IMG/VR virus record: IMGVR_UViG_3300000553_000006
Span: 64,001-128,000 of that record
DNA length: 64,000 bases
Direction: 5' to 3' (one strand)
Origin: a virus
A model generated the notes under the pieces. It was not told the DNA's origin. It searched no databases and saw only the letters and a list, made by a program, of their open reading frames with translations. A program made the translations under genes and the position numbers. Shown here one piece after another: positions 44,543 through 53,842 of the stretch. Positions within the stretch are counted from its first letter, which is position 1, and the number at the start of each line of letters is the position of its first letter.

Positions 44543-45265
44543 TTAGGCTGCTTGAAGTTCTCTGATACATACAAAGGACATAAGGTTATTTTTCAAACTT
44601 ATTGTAAGATTGTTAGACTTTACTTTACGAATAGTTCCATCTGGAAGCGAAACTCCATTTACAGTAACACCGTCTCCTCTAATGATGATGTAAGTAGTAT
44701 CTGAAGATTTATTATATGTTACAGTTTGACCATCAGTAAGAGTAACAAAATTATTGATCCAGTGTGCAGTATCTTTACTAATCATACAATAGACGAAGTA
44801 CCCATCATCAATAGCCTCTGAATAAAATGGTCCAAAGAATCCATATTGATTATCTTCTTGGTACCAAGTTCCTGGAACTCTTTTACCAAAATCAATAACT
44901 CTAGAATATGTTCTAAGATCATAATCTAGATGTCTATCGGTTGTCAAATACTCAAATGGAAATGGCGCGCGATCAAGATTGTCAAACAAATAGTGAGCAT
45001 CATTGTCCTGCTCTGGTAGCCATTTATTAATAGACAATACTCGACCATTATGCAGTCCGATGTAATCACTATTAGTTTTAGTTAACATTGAAAATTCAGG
45101 ATGAAATTCCAATCCTGTCTTAGACATATGTTCAAATGTTGCAAGATCAGGTACACCAAACATTTTACCTTTGTTTGCTGGATCAGTTACATAAGAATAT
45201 GCTAGAATGTTGTCAAGATTAGTTAGATCCGACCAAGTAAATGTAGTTCGAAATGCGTTAGCCAT
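44543..45265 (-). CDS. Hypothetical protein, probable virion appendage component (240 aa)
   Basis: An aromatic-rich protein (TDRHLDYDLRTYSRVIDFGKR; YQEDNQYGFFGPFYSEAIDDG) with a C-terminal beta region (TYIIIRGDGVTVNGVSLPDGT). No family recognised. Its place between neck genes and the fibre-type genes, where T4 carries wac (fibritin), suggests a structural or adsorption role. Its last bases are 21 bp from gp13, and its start overlaps the next gene by 1 bp. Confidence 0.62.
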   Translation of the reverse strand: MANAFRTTFTWSDLTNLDNILAYSYVTDPANKGKMFGVPDLATFEHMSKTGLEFHPEFSMLTKTNSDYIGLHNGRVLSINKWLPEQDNDAHYLFDNLDRAPFPFEYLTTDRHLDYDLRTYSRVIDFGKRVPGTWYQEDNQYGFFGPFYSEAIDDGYFVYCMISKDTAHWINNFVTLTDGQTVTYNKSSDTTYIIIRGDGVTVNGVSLPDGTIRKVKSNNLTISLKNNLMSFVCIRELQAA

Positions 45266-45627
45266 TAAATGTCCTCAGAATTTAGGAGATTTCCTTTTAT
45301 GAATGCAATTGTTACACCGTCAAAAGCGGCGTCAATTGGATCTGGATTCGGAACTAGAGTAGGATGAACTACTATTTCATATGTAGGAGAAACAGATTTC
45401 CCGTCTGGATTTACTTCAAACCCAAAATATCTAATGTCTTGTGTTTCAGGATCGTAATTAATTTCTGGCCAAATTACTGGAACATATCCATAATTGAATG
45501 CATCTTCTACACTCAGATGGTTAAACCCAGTAATCCATGTACCATCCTCAAGTTGATAAGAGTACGGTAATGGTCCAGGATCACTAACGATTTTACCGTA
45601 TTCAAGTTTAACGTATTCTTGTTCCAT
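45265..45627 (-). CDS. Hypothetical protein, probable structural (120 aa)
   Basis: Acidic, Pro/Tyr-rich (KIVSDPGPLPYSYQLEDGTW; VPVIWPEINYDPETQDIRYFG). No motif recognised. Stop/start overlap with the 240-aa gene indicates co-expression with adsorption genes; could be an accessory or chaperone of the fibre proteins. Confidence 0.58.
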   Translation of the reverse strand: MEQEYVKLEYGKIVSDPGPLPYSYQLEDGTWITGFNHLSVEDAFNYGYVPVIWPEINYDPETQDIRYFGFEVNPDGKSVSPTYEIVVHPTLVPNPDPIDAAFDGVTIAFIKGNLLNSEDI

Positions 45628-45636
45628 AGTTTCCTC

Positions 45637-47673
45637 TTATTTCAATCCAACAATAATAGCACCGTTTGCTCCTGGAACACCAGCTGCGTTGGCTACAGTA
45701 TACAATCCTCCAGTTCCAACTGGCCATGAAGAGTTGGAAACGTTCGTATTGGTACCAACTGCTCCATATACTTGAAGAGTAGAAGAGAAACCAAATCCTG
45801 CTCGGGCAGGTCCTGGCGCTCCACAGAAACCACCTTGACCCAAATCTCCAGTTGTTTTAAGCACAGCACCTACAGTTCCACCAATCCCCGCTGATCCATT
45901 TGCATTCAAATCGCCGCCGGAAGCAACGCCGCCAGTTCCATTAGCTGTTGTGTTACCATTTCCTCCAGGCTGACATACAATAGTATTAGCTGAAGAGTTA
46001 GTAGCAAGAACAGTAGAGTTTTGTTGTGCTCTTCCAACAACTAGAGGAACAGTTTGTCCGTTTGTAACTGTAATTGTTTTATATGCAAATCCACCACCAC
46101 CGCCAGGGTGAGTTGAGTTTCCTGATACGTTTGATGCAGCGTTTCCATATCCGCCTGGTCCATATACTTGCAAGAACAATTGTCCTGCTCTTGCAGCAGT
46201 ATATGTGTATGATCCTGGACCAGAATATGTATTAGTCAAAGATGATGTGTTTGCACTCAAAAATCTATATGCAATTTCGAAAGTGTTATTTACAGCACTA
46301 GAAATAGATAACGGTGCACCAACAGCGATGTAAATTCCTTGAACAGTTCCGCTTCTTGTAAAAATAGCACCACCACCAGCGTCCGCGCCTGGATAATAAT
46401 AAGAAGCTCCAGTAACTGCTTTACCAATAAGTTCAGGAATAGGGAAATTGCTGTTAGCTTGAATCAGATTATTAGAAGCATAAGAGTAAGTAACGGCTGA
46501 AGCAAGCAAAAAGTTGTTTGAATATCCCACATTTGAAGCAGGATCAGTATTTCTTACTGCTGTACCGAGAACTACGTTAGTGTTGTTGTTAAGGATTTGT
46601 TCAGCTTTATTGCTAAATTGTGCACCAATCAAAAGACTTGATAGATTAGAAGATACGTTTACATATGTGCAGACATTTGTAGTAGGGTTAAATGACCATA
46701 CTACAGGATTTGACGTTTTTGTATCAACATAAATGCTTGCTGTATTTGAAATTAATAGTACTGGTCTAGTTGCTTGGTACAAATTATTTGTAGCTAATGC
46801 TCCGTTGGCGCCAGCAGTAACAGTAGTTCCACTAATTCCAAGCATGTAATATGCACCAACACTTGCAGCATTACCTACTGAAGTAGCACAAACTGAGGTA
46901 GCATTTTGTACAATAAAGCCAATGTCTTGAGTACCAGTAGGAATAACTGCATATCTATTATTAAACACAGTAGCTGAACCAAACGTAATTGCTCCGTTGG
47001 TTGGGTTTACCGTAACAACTCTTGCTGAATAAACAGTATTTGCAACTGAAGCAGCAGCGTTAGCTTGAGTATGTCCAAGAATAACGGCTGTTGAATTTAT
47101 TTGAGCAGCAAATGATGCAACCAAGTTACCTACAGAAACAGATCCGAGAGTCCCAAAGGTGATTGTTTTAGATGCAGTATTAACTATCATAGCCTGCATT
47201 TGCACGTTACCGCTACCTGTAGTATTAGCGTTAACTCTATACATTACCATAAGATTATCATTAAGAAGTATAGAAGTAGTATAATAATCTGCAGGAGGGA
47301 TAGTAGCAGTAGAGTTAATAATAGCAGTGTTTACTAACGCAACAGTATTTGTTGTAAAGTCTGCTGAAAATACTACAACATAGTTGTTACCTACTGCAGT
47401 GGAGTTGGCAGCTCCGTTTGCATATTGAGCAGATGTAACAAAATATTGAGTAGATTGAAAACTGTTAGCAGTGATACAAAATGGTTGGTAAAACGCCGCA
47501 CCATATGCAGTAGGATAAAGATATGTTGAAGCTGCAGAGTTTGCGTAGATAGCGGATTGGTTTGCACAATAAAGTGGATTGAGCATGTCCCAACGAGCGT
47601 TGATGATTACGTTGGCTGCTCCACCACCCTTTTTTGCGCTTGCAAGAAGAAGCTTATTGGCAACTGAAGACAT
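45637..47673 (-). CDS. Fibre/adhesin-like protein with glycine-rich C-terminal domain (678 aa)
   Basis: About 500 residues of Asn/Thr/Ala/Val beta sequence are followed, from roughly residue 505, by a glycine-rich domain (SYTYTAARAGQLFLQVYGPG; THPGGGGGFAYKTITV; GGNGNTTANGTGGVASGG). This gel-like glycine-rich fold is common at the tips of phage receptor-binding proteins. It lies next to the giant tail fibre, so a receptor-contacting tip or second fibre is the best guess. The start has the ribosome site in the 15-base gap after the fibre gene. Confidence 0.72.
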   Translation of the reverse strand: MSSVANKLLLASAKKGGGAANVIINARWDMLNPLYCANQSAIYANSAASTYLYPTAYGAAFYQPFCITANSFQSTQYFVTSAQYANGAANSTAVGNNYVVVFSADFTTNTVALVNTAIINSTATIPPADYYTTSILLNDNLMVMYRVNANTTGSGNVQMQAMIVNTASKTITFGTLGSVSVGNLVASFAAQINSTAVILGHTQANAAASVANTVYSARVVTVNPTNGAITFGSATVFNNRYAVIPTGTQDIGFIVQNATSVCATSVGNAASVGAYYMLGISGTTVTAGANGALATNNLYQATRPVLLISNTASIYVDTKTSNPVVWSFNPTTNVCTYVNVSSNLSSLLIGAQFSNKAEQILNNNTNVVLGTAVRNTDPASNVGYSNNFLLASAVTYSYASNNLIQANSNFPIPELIGKAVTGASYYYPGADAGGGAIFTRSGTVQGIYIAVGAPLSISSAVNNTFEIAYRFLSANTSSLTNTYSGPGSYTYTAARAGQLFLQVYGPGGYGNAASNVSGNSTHPGGGGGFAYKTITVTNGQTVPLVVGRAQQNSTVLATNSSANTIVCQPGGNGNTTANGTGGVASGGDLNANGSAGIGGTVGAVLKTTGDLGQGGFCGAPGPARAGFGFSSTLQVYGAVGTNTNVSNSSWPVGTGGLYTVANAAGVPGANGAIIVGLK

Positions 47674-47688
47674 ATATCACACTCCGAA

Positions 47689-50600
47689 TTAAGCAGCAGC
47701 TAGGATCGCAGGAGCACCGTACCAAGTTGTTCCACCATCTCTAGTTGCAAATACAAGAATATCAACACCTGATGCAGTAAGTGTTGGAGCAGAACCACCA
47801 GCCCATTTAGTACCTGACATCCAGGTAATTGTTTGAGAACCACCATTGGTTAGCTCTAGAACAAACGACGTAGCATTACCAGTAGCAGCAACGTTCGCAG
47901 CGACAAAGGTGTTGGCAGCAGTAATTGTTTTAGAGAAGTATGTTCCTTGGTTCAAATCGAACACAGAACCTGTACCAACTGCGACTGCATCTTCAGCCAT
48001 CAGACCTTTATTATATAGTCCGCCAGTTGCAGTAATAGCACCAGTTACACCAAGTGTTGATCCGACAGTTGCAGCGCCAGAGAATGATGCGTTAGCTGTC
48101 CAGTTCCACCAACCAGTAGAGTTAGCGGACATATAAGAGTATTGAGAAGCACCTGTGTTGCTAACTATCTGAATAATAGATTGGTCAGTAGCAGAAGCAT
48201 CGCCTCTGATAATAACAGCCCCAGTAGTACTAGAAGCTGGTGACTTAACTAGAAGTGTACCAGTAGCTGCGACAAGGTTTCCTGATGCAGTAATTACAGT
48301 TCCTTGAATGGTAGAAGTAGCATTAACGAAACCAGTAATGGTTGTGTTGCCTGCTGCTAGTGTTGTTACACCAGTTACAGCGCCTGCAAGAGAAAGACCA
48401 GCACCACCTTGGATTGTTGACGTTGCATTAATAAATCCAGTTACTGTAGTGTTACCAGTTGCAAGAGTTGTAATACCAGTTACAGCTCCAGCTAGAGTCA
48501 TACCTGCTCCACCTTGAATGGTAGAAGTGGCATTGATGAACCCTGTGATGGTTGTGTTACCAGCAGCCAAAGTAGTAATACCGGAAGCAGCACCAGCGAT
48601 AGTTAGACCGGCTCCACCTTGAATGGTTGAGGTTACGTTAGCGAAACCAGTAATCGTTGTGTTACCACCAGCAATAGTTGGGTTACCAGAGATAGCTGTT
48701 GAAGTGATGGCTGTGTTAATAGTAGCATTACCAACATAGATATTTGTTGGAGTCAAGTTTACGTTAGCTCCAACTGCGATAGCAGTTGCTGAGATTGCAG
48801 AGTTTACGGTAGAGTTACCAACATACATGTTAGTAGCTGTTAAGTTTACGTTAGCTCCAACTTTAGCTGATGTTGAGTTGATAGTAGCATTTACTGTTGA
48901 GTTTCCTAGAGTTAGGAAAGCTGTAGAGTTACCAACCATCGTAATGCTTGCATTGTATGTATGAACACCAGTAAAGGTATATGCACCAGAAGTGTTTACA
49001 TAGTTGGCAAGGTTAGATGATAGCTGTGAATTTGATACTACGTTAACAGCAGCAACTGAACCAACGAATGACGTATTGTTAGCAGTCAATCCAGCTACGT
49101 TAGAAGAAAGTCCTGCAGTAGTTTGATATCCAGAAGCAGCAGTTCCACCAAGATAAGAAGCATTATTTGAAGACAAAGTAGCTACGTTTGCTGACAAACC
49201 AGCTGTTGTTTGATATCCAGCTGCAGCAGTTCCACCAAGATAATTTGAGTTATTGGCTGTAATGTTTGGTTGTGATGTGGTAACCAGAGTACCTGTGATT
49301 TGGTTAGCATACAAGTTCCAAAGAGCACCAGAAGAACCAAGATTTAGATTGTTAGATGCTGGTCCGAAGCCTACGTTTGAGGTCCATGAAGTAGTCGCAT
49401 CCTTATACACAAGGTTAGCAAAGGTTGAAGCAACGATACCTGCACCATCGGTAAGAGCACTGGTTCCTGCGCTGTTAGCGAAGACCATGTTCTTATCGTT
49501 TGTAGTAATTACAGTAGAGTTAACGAATGTAGTTGTACCAGCTAGAGTTAGATTTCCAGTCACAGTCAAGCTACCAGAAACCAGACCGTCGCCTGTTACG
49601 TTTAGAGAACCTACGTTTGCAGCACCAGAAGTAACAACGCTTCCTGTTGTAACCTGAGTAGCTGTTACACTACTGTTTACAGTAGAGTTACCAACTGATA
49701 CGTTTGTTGGAGAAAGGTTTACGTTGGCACCTACGCTCACAGAAGTAGATGTTTTCATTGAGTTAACTGTTGAGTTACCAACAGACATAGATGAAGTAGA
49801 TAGATTTACGTTGGCTCCAACATTCATTCCGCTTAGAGCACTGTGAGTATATGCGTTGATAATACCAACAGTAGAGTTACCTACTGCAAAGTAGTTGTTA
49901 ACTGTTACGTTACCTGTGAAGTTTACACCAGAAACAAGAGCGTAGTTGTTTAGGTTGTTTGTAAGGTTAGTAGAGGTAACATAGTTGGCTAGATTGCTTG
50001 ACAGTTGTGTATTTGACACAACGTTGGCAGCTGATACAGTTCCAACGAATGATGTGTTGTTAGCTGTTAGACCAGCAACATTTGATGCTAGTCCAGCTGT
50101 TGTTTGATAGTTGGTAAGGTTAGATGATAGCTGTGAATTTGATACTACGTTTGCGGCTGATACTGTACCAACGAAGCTTGTGTTGTTGGCAGTCAAACCA
50201 GCTACGTTAGAAGATAGTCCAGCTGTTGTTTGATAGTTGCTTAGATTTGAAGATAGTTGAGCGTTTGAAACAACGTTAGCAGCAGGTAGAGTTCCAATAT
50301 AACTTGCGCTATTTGCAGCACCAGTGAACGCAGTAGAGTTGATTGTTGAGTTTACAGTAGAGTTACCAACAGTAACTGTAGTTGAGATCAAAGGAGCAGA
50401 AGTGTTTGCGTAGTTTGATGCAGCCAATCCACCAAGATTGTATGCATTGTTTGCACCAGAACCGTTAGCGATTAGTGTTCCGCCAATTGAGATAGCAGTC
50501 GTATTGATTACTGTGTTGGTTACGTTCGTACCAACCTGCAAAGATACAGTTGTTGTTAGATTGTTGCCGATTGTTACGTTGTTTGTTGTCTTGTTGAATG

Positions 50601-52647
50601 TGAATCCAGCAGTAGAGTTGGCTGAACCAGAGTCGTTGAACACAACGTCAGTGTTTGCACCAGCAACAACAAGAGTACCAGATACGTTACCAGCAAAGGT
50701 TCCGTAGTATGTTGTAGCGTATACAGTTGTAGCATTGATTGTTGCAAGGTTAGCCACAGAAGCAATTACGTTGTTTGTAGAAACAATCGTAGAAGAGATC
50801 TGTGTATTTACTGAGCTGTTGCCCATGTTAAGAGCAGTAGCAGACATCTGTGTATTTACAGTAGAGTTTCCAACAGATACAGTTGAAGTATTTACTGATA
50901 CGTTAGCACCAATGTTTAGACCAGTTGAGGCATTAGCCACAGCTGTGTTTAGATTTCCTACGTTGGCAGTTCCAGATACGTTAAGAGTTGTGGCGTTTGC
51001 TGTAGTGAAAACACCAACACCAGGGGTTGTTGTACCTATAGATCCAGGTGCAGCGAAGGTAGCACCACCAAGATATGATGCATTGTTAGCAGAACCAGTA
51101 TAAGCTGTGCTGTTGATTGTAGCATTAACTGAAGAGTTACCAATTGTAATTGTGGTTGTATTTGCTACGATACCGATTGAAGTTGAGTTGATCGTACCGA
51201 CTGTTACGTTAGCAGATAGAGCAGCGTAAGAACCAGAAAGGTTAGCATAAGCAGTTGTAGTATTTACATTTGAAGTAGCAGTTACTGTAGCACCGCTTAC
51301 GTTACCGTAAAGAGTTGTTGTGATTACGTTGGTTGTAGCTGTAACTGTGTTACCAGCTACGTTGGCGTTTACAGTTGTTGCGTTTACGTTTGTAGAAGAT
51401 ACAACAATCGCACCAGTTACGTTACCAGTATGAATACCAGCAGTGTTGGCGTTTACTGATGTTGCGTTAACTGTTGTAGCCAGAACGCTACCAGTAGTAA
51501 GTGTTGATGATGTTAGAGAAGAATTGACTGTAGAGTTACCAACAGTATATCCAGTAATAGAATATGTAGCATTTGATGTGCTGTTTCCAACAGACATAGC
51601 AGCTGTTGTTAGAGATACGTTTGCGCCTACGTTAACTCCAGTAGATGCGTTGGCTACGGCTGTGTTTAGATTGGCTACGTTAGCCAAACCTGAAGAGTTT
51701 ATGGCTGTTGCGTTAACAGTTGTGAAATTACCAGTGTTCGCAGTTGTACCACCAATGGGTCCTGGAGCAGCAAAAGTTGCTCCACCTAGGTATGCCGCGT
51801 TATTGGCTGAACCACTGAAAGAGGTGCTATTGACCGTTGTATTTACGGAACTATTTCCAATGGTAATTGCTGCATTGGTGATGAGTACCCCAACTGACGT
51901 TGAGTTGATTGTAGCCAGTGTGACGTTACCAGAAAGCGCAGCAGTCGCACCAACAAGATTAGCATAGGTTGTAGTTGTGTTTACGTTGGCTGTAGCTGTA
52001 ACTGTGTTACCAGCTACGTTACCATAAAGTGTGGTTGTATTAACATTAGCTGAAGCGTTAATAACACTACCAACTACGTTACCGAATAGAGTTGGAGTTG
52101 TTACGTTTGCAGAAGCATTAACAGATGTAGATAGAACATTGACAGCATATACTGTGTTTGTATTAATGTTCGCAGTAGCAACTACTGTCGCTCCAGATAC
52201 GTTACCATATAGAGTTGTGGTGTTTACATTGGCAGTAGCTGTAACTGTGTTACCAGCTACGTTACCGTAAAGAGTTGTAGTAACTACGTTTGATGAAGCA
52301 TTGACTGTTGTAGCAACTACGTTACCAAATAGAGTAGCTGTTGTAACATTGGCAGTTGCAGATACGGTGTTACCTGCAACGTTACCAGTATGAATACCAG
52401 CAGTGTTGGCGTTAACAGAAGTAGCGTTTACGGTTGTAGTATTGATGTTTGCTACGTTAGCCAAACCATGAACAGTAAGCGTTCCGCCAATGTCTACGTT
52501 TGATACTACGTTAGCTGTACCCTGAATCTTCAGAGTTGCGTCTGGAGTTGCAGTCCCGATGCCGACATTTGATTGTCCACCAACGGCTACGATTAGATTA
52601 CCGTTTACGTACAATCCGTTCTTGATCTTAAAGTCAAAGTCTGACAT
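47689..52647 (-). CDS. Giant repetitive tail fibre protein (1652 aa)
   Basis: N-terminal anchor FDFKIKNGLYVNGNLIVAVG. The next 1450 residues are mostly repeats rich in N, T, V, A and S: 20-residue units of the type NVNTTTLYGNVAGNTVTATA, two copies of a module over 200 residues containing ASYLGGATFAAPG, 41-residue units with TTAGLSSNVAGLTANNTSFV, and four 35-residue units with TSTIQGGAGL. The C-terminus (VFDLNQGTYFSKTITAANTF ... SFVLELTNGGSQTITWMSGT ... VFATRDGGTTWYG) is a distal fibre domain seen in many aquatic phages. A long beta-helical receptor-binding fibre is expected, driven by a perfect late promoter. Confidence 0.88.
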   Translation of the reverse strand: MSDFDFKIKNGLYVNGNLIVAVGGQSNVGIGTATPDATLKIQGTANVVSNVDIGGTLTVHGLANVANINTTTVNATSVNANTAGIHTGNVAGNTVSATANVTTATLFGNVVATTVNASSNVVTTTLYGNVAGNTVTATANVNTTTLYGNVSGATVVATANINTNTVYAVNVLSTSVNASANVTTPTLFGNVVGSVINASANVNTTTLYGNVAGNTVTATANVNTTTTYANLVGATAALSGNVTLATINSTSVGVLITNAAITIGNSSVNTTVNSTSFSGSANNAAYLGGATFAAPGPIGGTTANTGNFTTVNATAINSSGLANVANLNTAVANASTGVNVGANVSLTTAAMSVGNSTSNATYSITGYTVGNSTVNSSLTSSTLTTGSVLATTVNATSVNANTAGIHTGNVTGAIVVSSTNVNATTVNANVAGNTVTATTNVITTTLYGNVSGATVTATSNVNTTTAYANLSGSYAALSANVTVGTINSTSIGIVANTTTITIGNSSVNATINSTAYTGSANNASYLGGATFAAPGSIGTTTPGVGVFTTANATTLNVSGTANVGNLNTAVANASTGLNIGANVSVNTSTVSVGNSTVNTQMSATALNMGNSSVNTQISSTIVSTNNVIASVANLATINATTVYATTYYGTFAGNVSGTLVVAGANTDVVFNDSGSANSTAGFTFNKTTNNVTIGNNLTTTVSLQVGTNVTNTVINTTAISIGGTLIANGSGANNAYNLGGLAASNYANTSAPLISTTVTVGNSTVNSTINSTAFTGAANSASYIGTLPAANVVSNAQLSSNLSNYQTTAGLSSNVAGLTANNTSFVGTVSAANVVSNSQLSSNLTNYQTTAGLASNVAGLTANNTSFVGTVSAANVVSNTQLSSNLANYVTSTNLTNNLNNYALVSGVNFTGNVTVNNYFAVGNSTVGIINAYTHSALSGMNVGANVNLSTSSMSVGNSTVNSMKTSTSVSVGANVNLSPTNVSVGNSTVNSSVTATQVTTGSVVTSGAANVGSLNVTGDGLVSGSLTVTGNLTLAGTTTFVNSTVITTNDKNMVFANSAGTSALTDGAGIVASTFANLVYKDATTSWTSNVGFGPASNNLNLGSSGALWNLYANQITGTLVTTSQPNITANNSNYLGGTAAAGYQTTAGLSANVATLSSNNASYLGGTAASGYQTTAGLSSNVAGLTANNTSFVGSVAAVNVVSNSQLSSNLANYVNTSGAYTFTGVHTYNASITMVGNSTAFLTLGNSTVNATINSTSAKVGANVNLTATNMYVGNSTVNSAISATAIAVGANVNLTPTNIYVGNATINTAITSTAISGNPTIAGGNTTITGFANVTSTIQGGAGLTIAGAASGITTLAAGNTTITGFINATSTIQGGAGMTLAGAVTGITTLATGNTTVTGFINATSTIQGGAGLSLAGAVTGVTTLAAGNTTITGFVNATSTIQGTVITASGNLVAATGTLLVKSPASSTTGAVIIRGDASATDQSIIQIVSNTGASQYSYMSANSTGWWNWTANASFSGAATVGSTLGVTGAITATGGLYNKGLMAEDAVAVGTGSVFDLNQGTYFSKTITAANTFVAANVAATGNATSFVLELTNGGSQTITWMSGTKWAGGSAPTLTASGVDILVFATRDGGTTWYGAPAILAAA
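48302..48681 (-). repeat. Four tandem ~105-bp in-frame repeats (fibre distal part)
   Basis: Four successive copies encoding the pattern GNTTITGFxNATSTIQGGAG plus a short linker, about 35 residues apart. They differ by a few synonymous and replacement changes, so they are not recent exact duplicates. Confidence 0.75.
49970..50290 (-). repeat. Tandem ~123-bp in-frame repeats (fibre middle)
   Basis: Successive units of about 41 residues built on SNLSNYQTTAGLSSNVAGL and SFVGTVSAANVVSNSQL. A diverged set recurs near 49000-49250. Confidence 0.7.
51930..52450 (-). repeat. Tandem ~60-bp in-frame repeats (fibre proximal part)
   Basis: Repeated 20-residue units of the kind TTTLYGNVAGNTVTATANVN. A second cluster lies near 51200-51420, each followed by a copy of the larger module. 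Confidence 0.72.
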
Positions 52648-52680
52648 CGGTTCCCTTTCCCCGAGCTATGTTAGTACATC

Positions 52681-52688
52681 TATTTATA
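52681..52688 (-). promoter_or_regulatory. Late promoter (TATAAATA) for the giant fibre
   Basis: Perfect late box on the minus strand, 34 bases before the fibre ATG, in the 55-base gap after the 110-aa gene. Confidence 0.75.
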
Positions 52689-52702
52689 AAAAGGGAATTT
52701 GG

Positions 52703-53035
52703 TTATCGTGTAACTTCAGGATTTACTGTAAAAATACCTTCTTGGATTCGTGTCACGATATTGTTCTGATCTACAAATTTGACATCATATACAAATCTTC
52801 CGAAATCCAAATTTCCAGAAGTATTAGCATCTAGTGCGATAGTGGCATTTTTAAGAGTAGGATCTGGAATAGAAGCCACAAGATTGATTGCGTTTGAAGA
52901 AGTATACCACTTTCGGACTTGGGCTTGAATAGTGCAGAATGCAAGATTAGAAGTATCTACGTTTTTGTCTGCAAGAGATATATTGTTCGTAAACGTGGAC
53001 CCCTGATCCACGTATAGATTGACTTTAGTAGCCAT
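52703..53035 (-). CDS. Conserved small structural protein (110 aa)
   Basis: ATKVNLYVDQGSTFTNNISLA, then VRKWYTSSNAI and GRFVYDVKFVDQNNIVTRIQEG with the end IFTVNPEVTR. This is a single beta-sandwich type protein that I associate with the structural gene cluster of aquatic T4-like phages. Role unknown; probably a fibre-baseplate adaptor or minor virion protein. Confidence 0.66.
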   Translation of the reverse strand: MATKVNLYVDQGSTFTNNISLADKNVDTSNLAFCTIQAQVRKWYTSSNAINLVASIPDPTLKNATIALDANTSGNLDFGRFVYDVKFVDQNNIVTRIQEGIFTVNPEVTR

Positions 53036-53045
53036 TAATAACCTC

Positions 53046-53630
53046 TTAGATTGCTAGAGTTGTTCGTTGGAAATTGACGTTATTAACTGCTGAGCTTGTC
53101 AATGGATTGAATTGTAGAATGACTGAAGTAGCATTAGCTGCACCACTGAATGTTCCCATAAGTCCATTGGAAGTTACCACAGCATACTCGGTAAGGAATG
53201 ATACACTTCCATTGTGCGTTACAATAAGCTCAGAAGTTTGACTACCTACTGCAGTAGTTACTTGGGCGAGATATTTGGCTGAACGGAAAGTAGAGATGCT
53301 GTAGCTGTCTACGTTTTGTCCAGCAGCGTTTGATGATGTACTGAAGAACCCTGAAACGATTGAAGAGTTTGCACCAATGTTTACGCCAGTGTCAATAGTA
53401 AGAAGAGCATTAGAAGATACGTTACCGCCGCGCAAAGTCGTACGAACAGCAAGAGTGTCTGCCGAGAACGTTCCATTAACATATGCGTTTCCTGTTGTTA
53501 CGGAACCAGTAGCAGTATTATCTGTGGTAACTACGTAGTTAGAGAATGCATTTGCAAAACCGTTGACCTTATTGATCAGCGATTGAAACGTATCAGTAGT
53601 TACGTCAAGTAGTGTAGTTGTAATTGACAT
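53046..53630 (-). CDS. Probable virion structural protein (194 aa)
   Basis: Starts with a helix (TLLDVTTDTFQSLINKVNGFA), then fibre-like beta sequence (TTGNAYVNGTFSADTLAVRTT) and a C-terminal beta domain (VTHNGSVSFLTEYAVVTSNG). Similar short fibre-like proteins lie beside the baseplate genes of aquatic T4-like phages. Abuts the 70-aa gene. Confidence 0.65.
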   Translation of the reverse strand: MSITTTLLDVTTDTFQSLINKVNGFANAFSNYVVTTDNTATGSVTTGNAYVNGTFSADTLAVRTTLRGGNVSSNALLTIDTGVNIGANSSIVSGFFSTSSNAAGQNVDSYSISTFRSAKYLAQVTTAVGSQTSELIVTHNGSVSFLTEYAVVTSNGLMGTFSGAANATSVILQFNPLTSSAVNNVNFQRTTLAI

Positions 53631-53842
53631 TATTTCTTATCCGCTAATACTTGAAGGAGTAACGCTTTAATCTCACTCATCTCAGATTTGATATTATTCA
53701 ATTCTTCTTTCATGTTCTCTTCTTCTCGAAACCTTGCAGCCTTGGCTCGATAAGCAGCTAATTGAGCATCGTTTGTATTTATTATGGCTCCAGTCTTTAC
53801 GTCACGAACTAGACCATTTACATCGGTCTTAACATAATCCAT
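53630..53842 (-). CDS. Small coiled-coil protein (70 aa)
   Basis: MDYVKTDVNGLVRDVKTGAII, then a helix of heptads (MKEELNNIKSEMSEIKALLLQV) predicted to form a trimeric or dimeric coiled coil. Single-base overlaps with both neighbours. Probably a linker or assembly factor of the structural module. Confidence 0.65.
   Translation of the reverse strand: MDYVKTDVNGLVRDVKTGAIINTNDAQLAAYRAKAARFREEENMKEELNNIKSEMSEIKALLLQVLADKK

Noticed and set aside
47846-52270. Several long plus-strand open frames (up to 174 codons) opposite the giant fibre gene
   Set aside because: They are shadows caused by the Asn/Thr/Val/Ala codon bias of the repeats. None has a ribosome site or recognisable protein, and the minus-strand frame is continuous over 4.9 kb.
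48302-52450. Regularly spaced repeats resembling a CRISPR array
   Set aside because: The repeats are imperfect, in frame and code for fibre repeat units; there are no unique spacers or cas genes.
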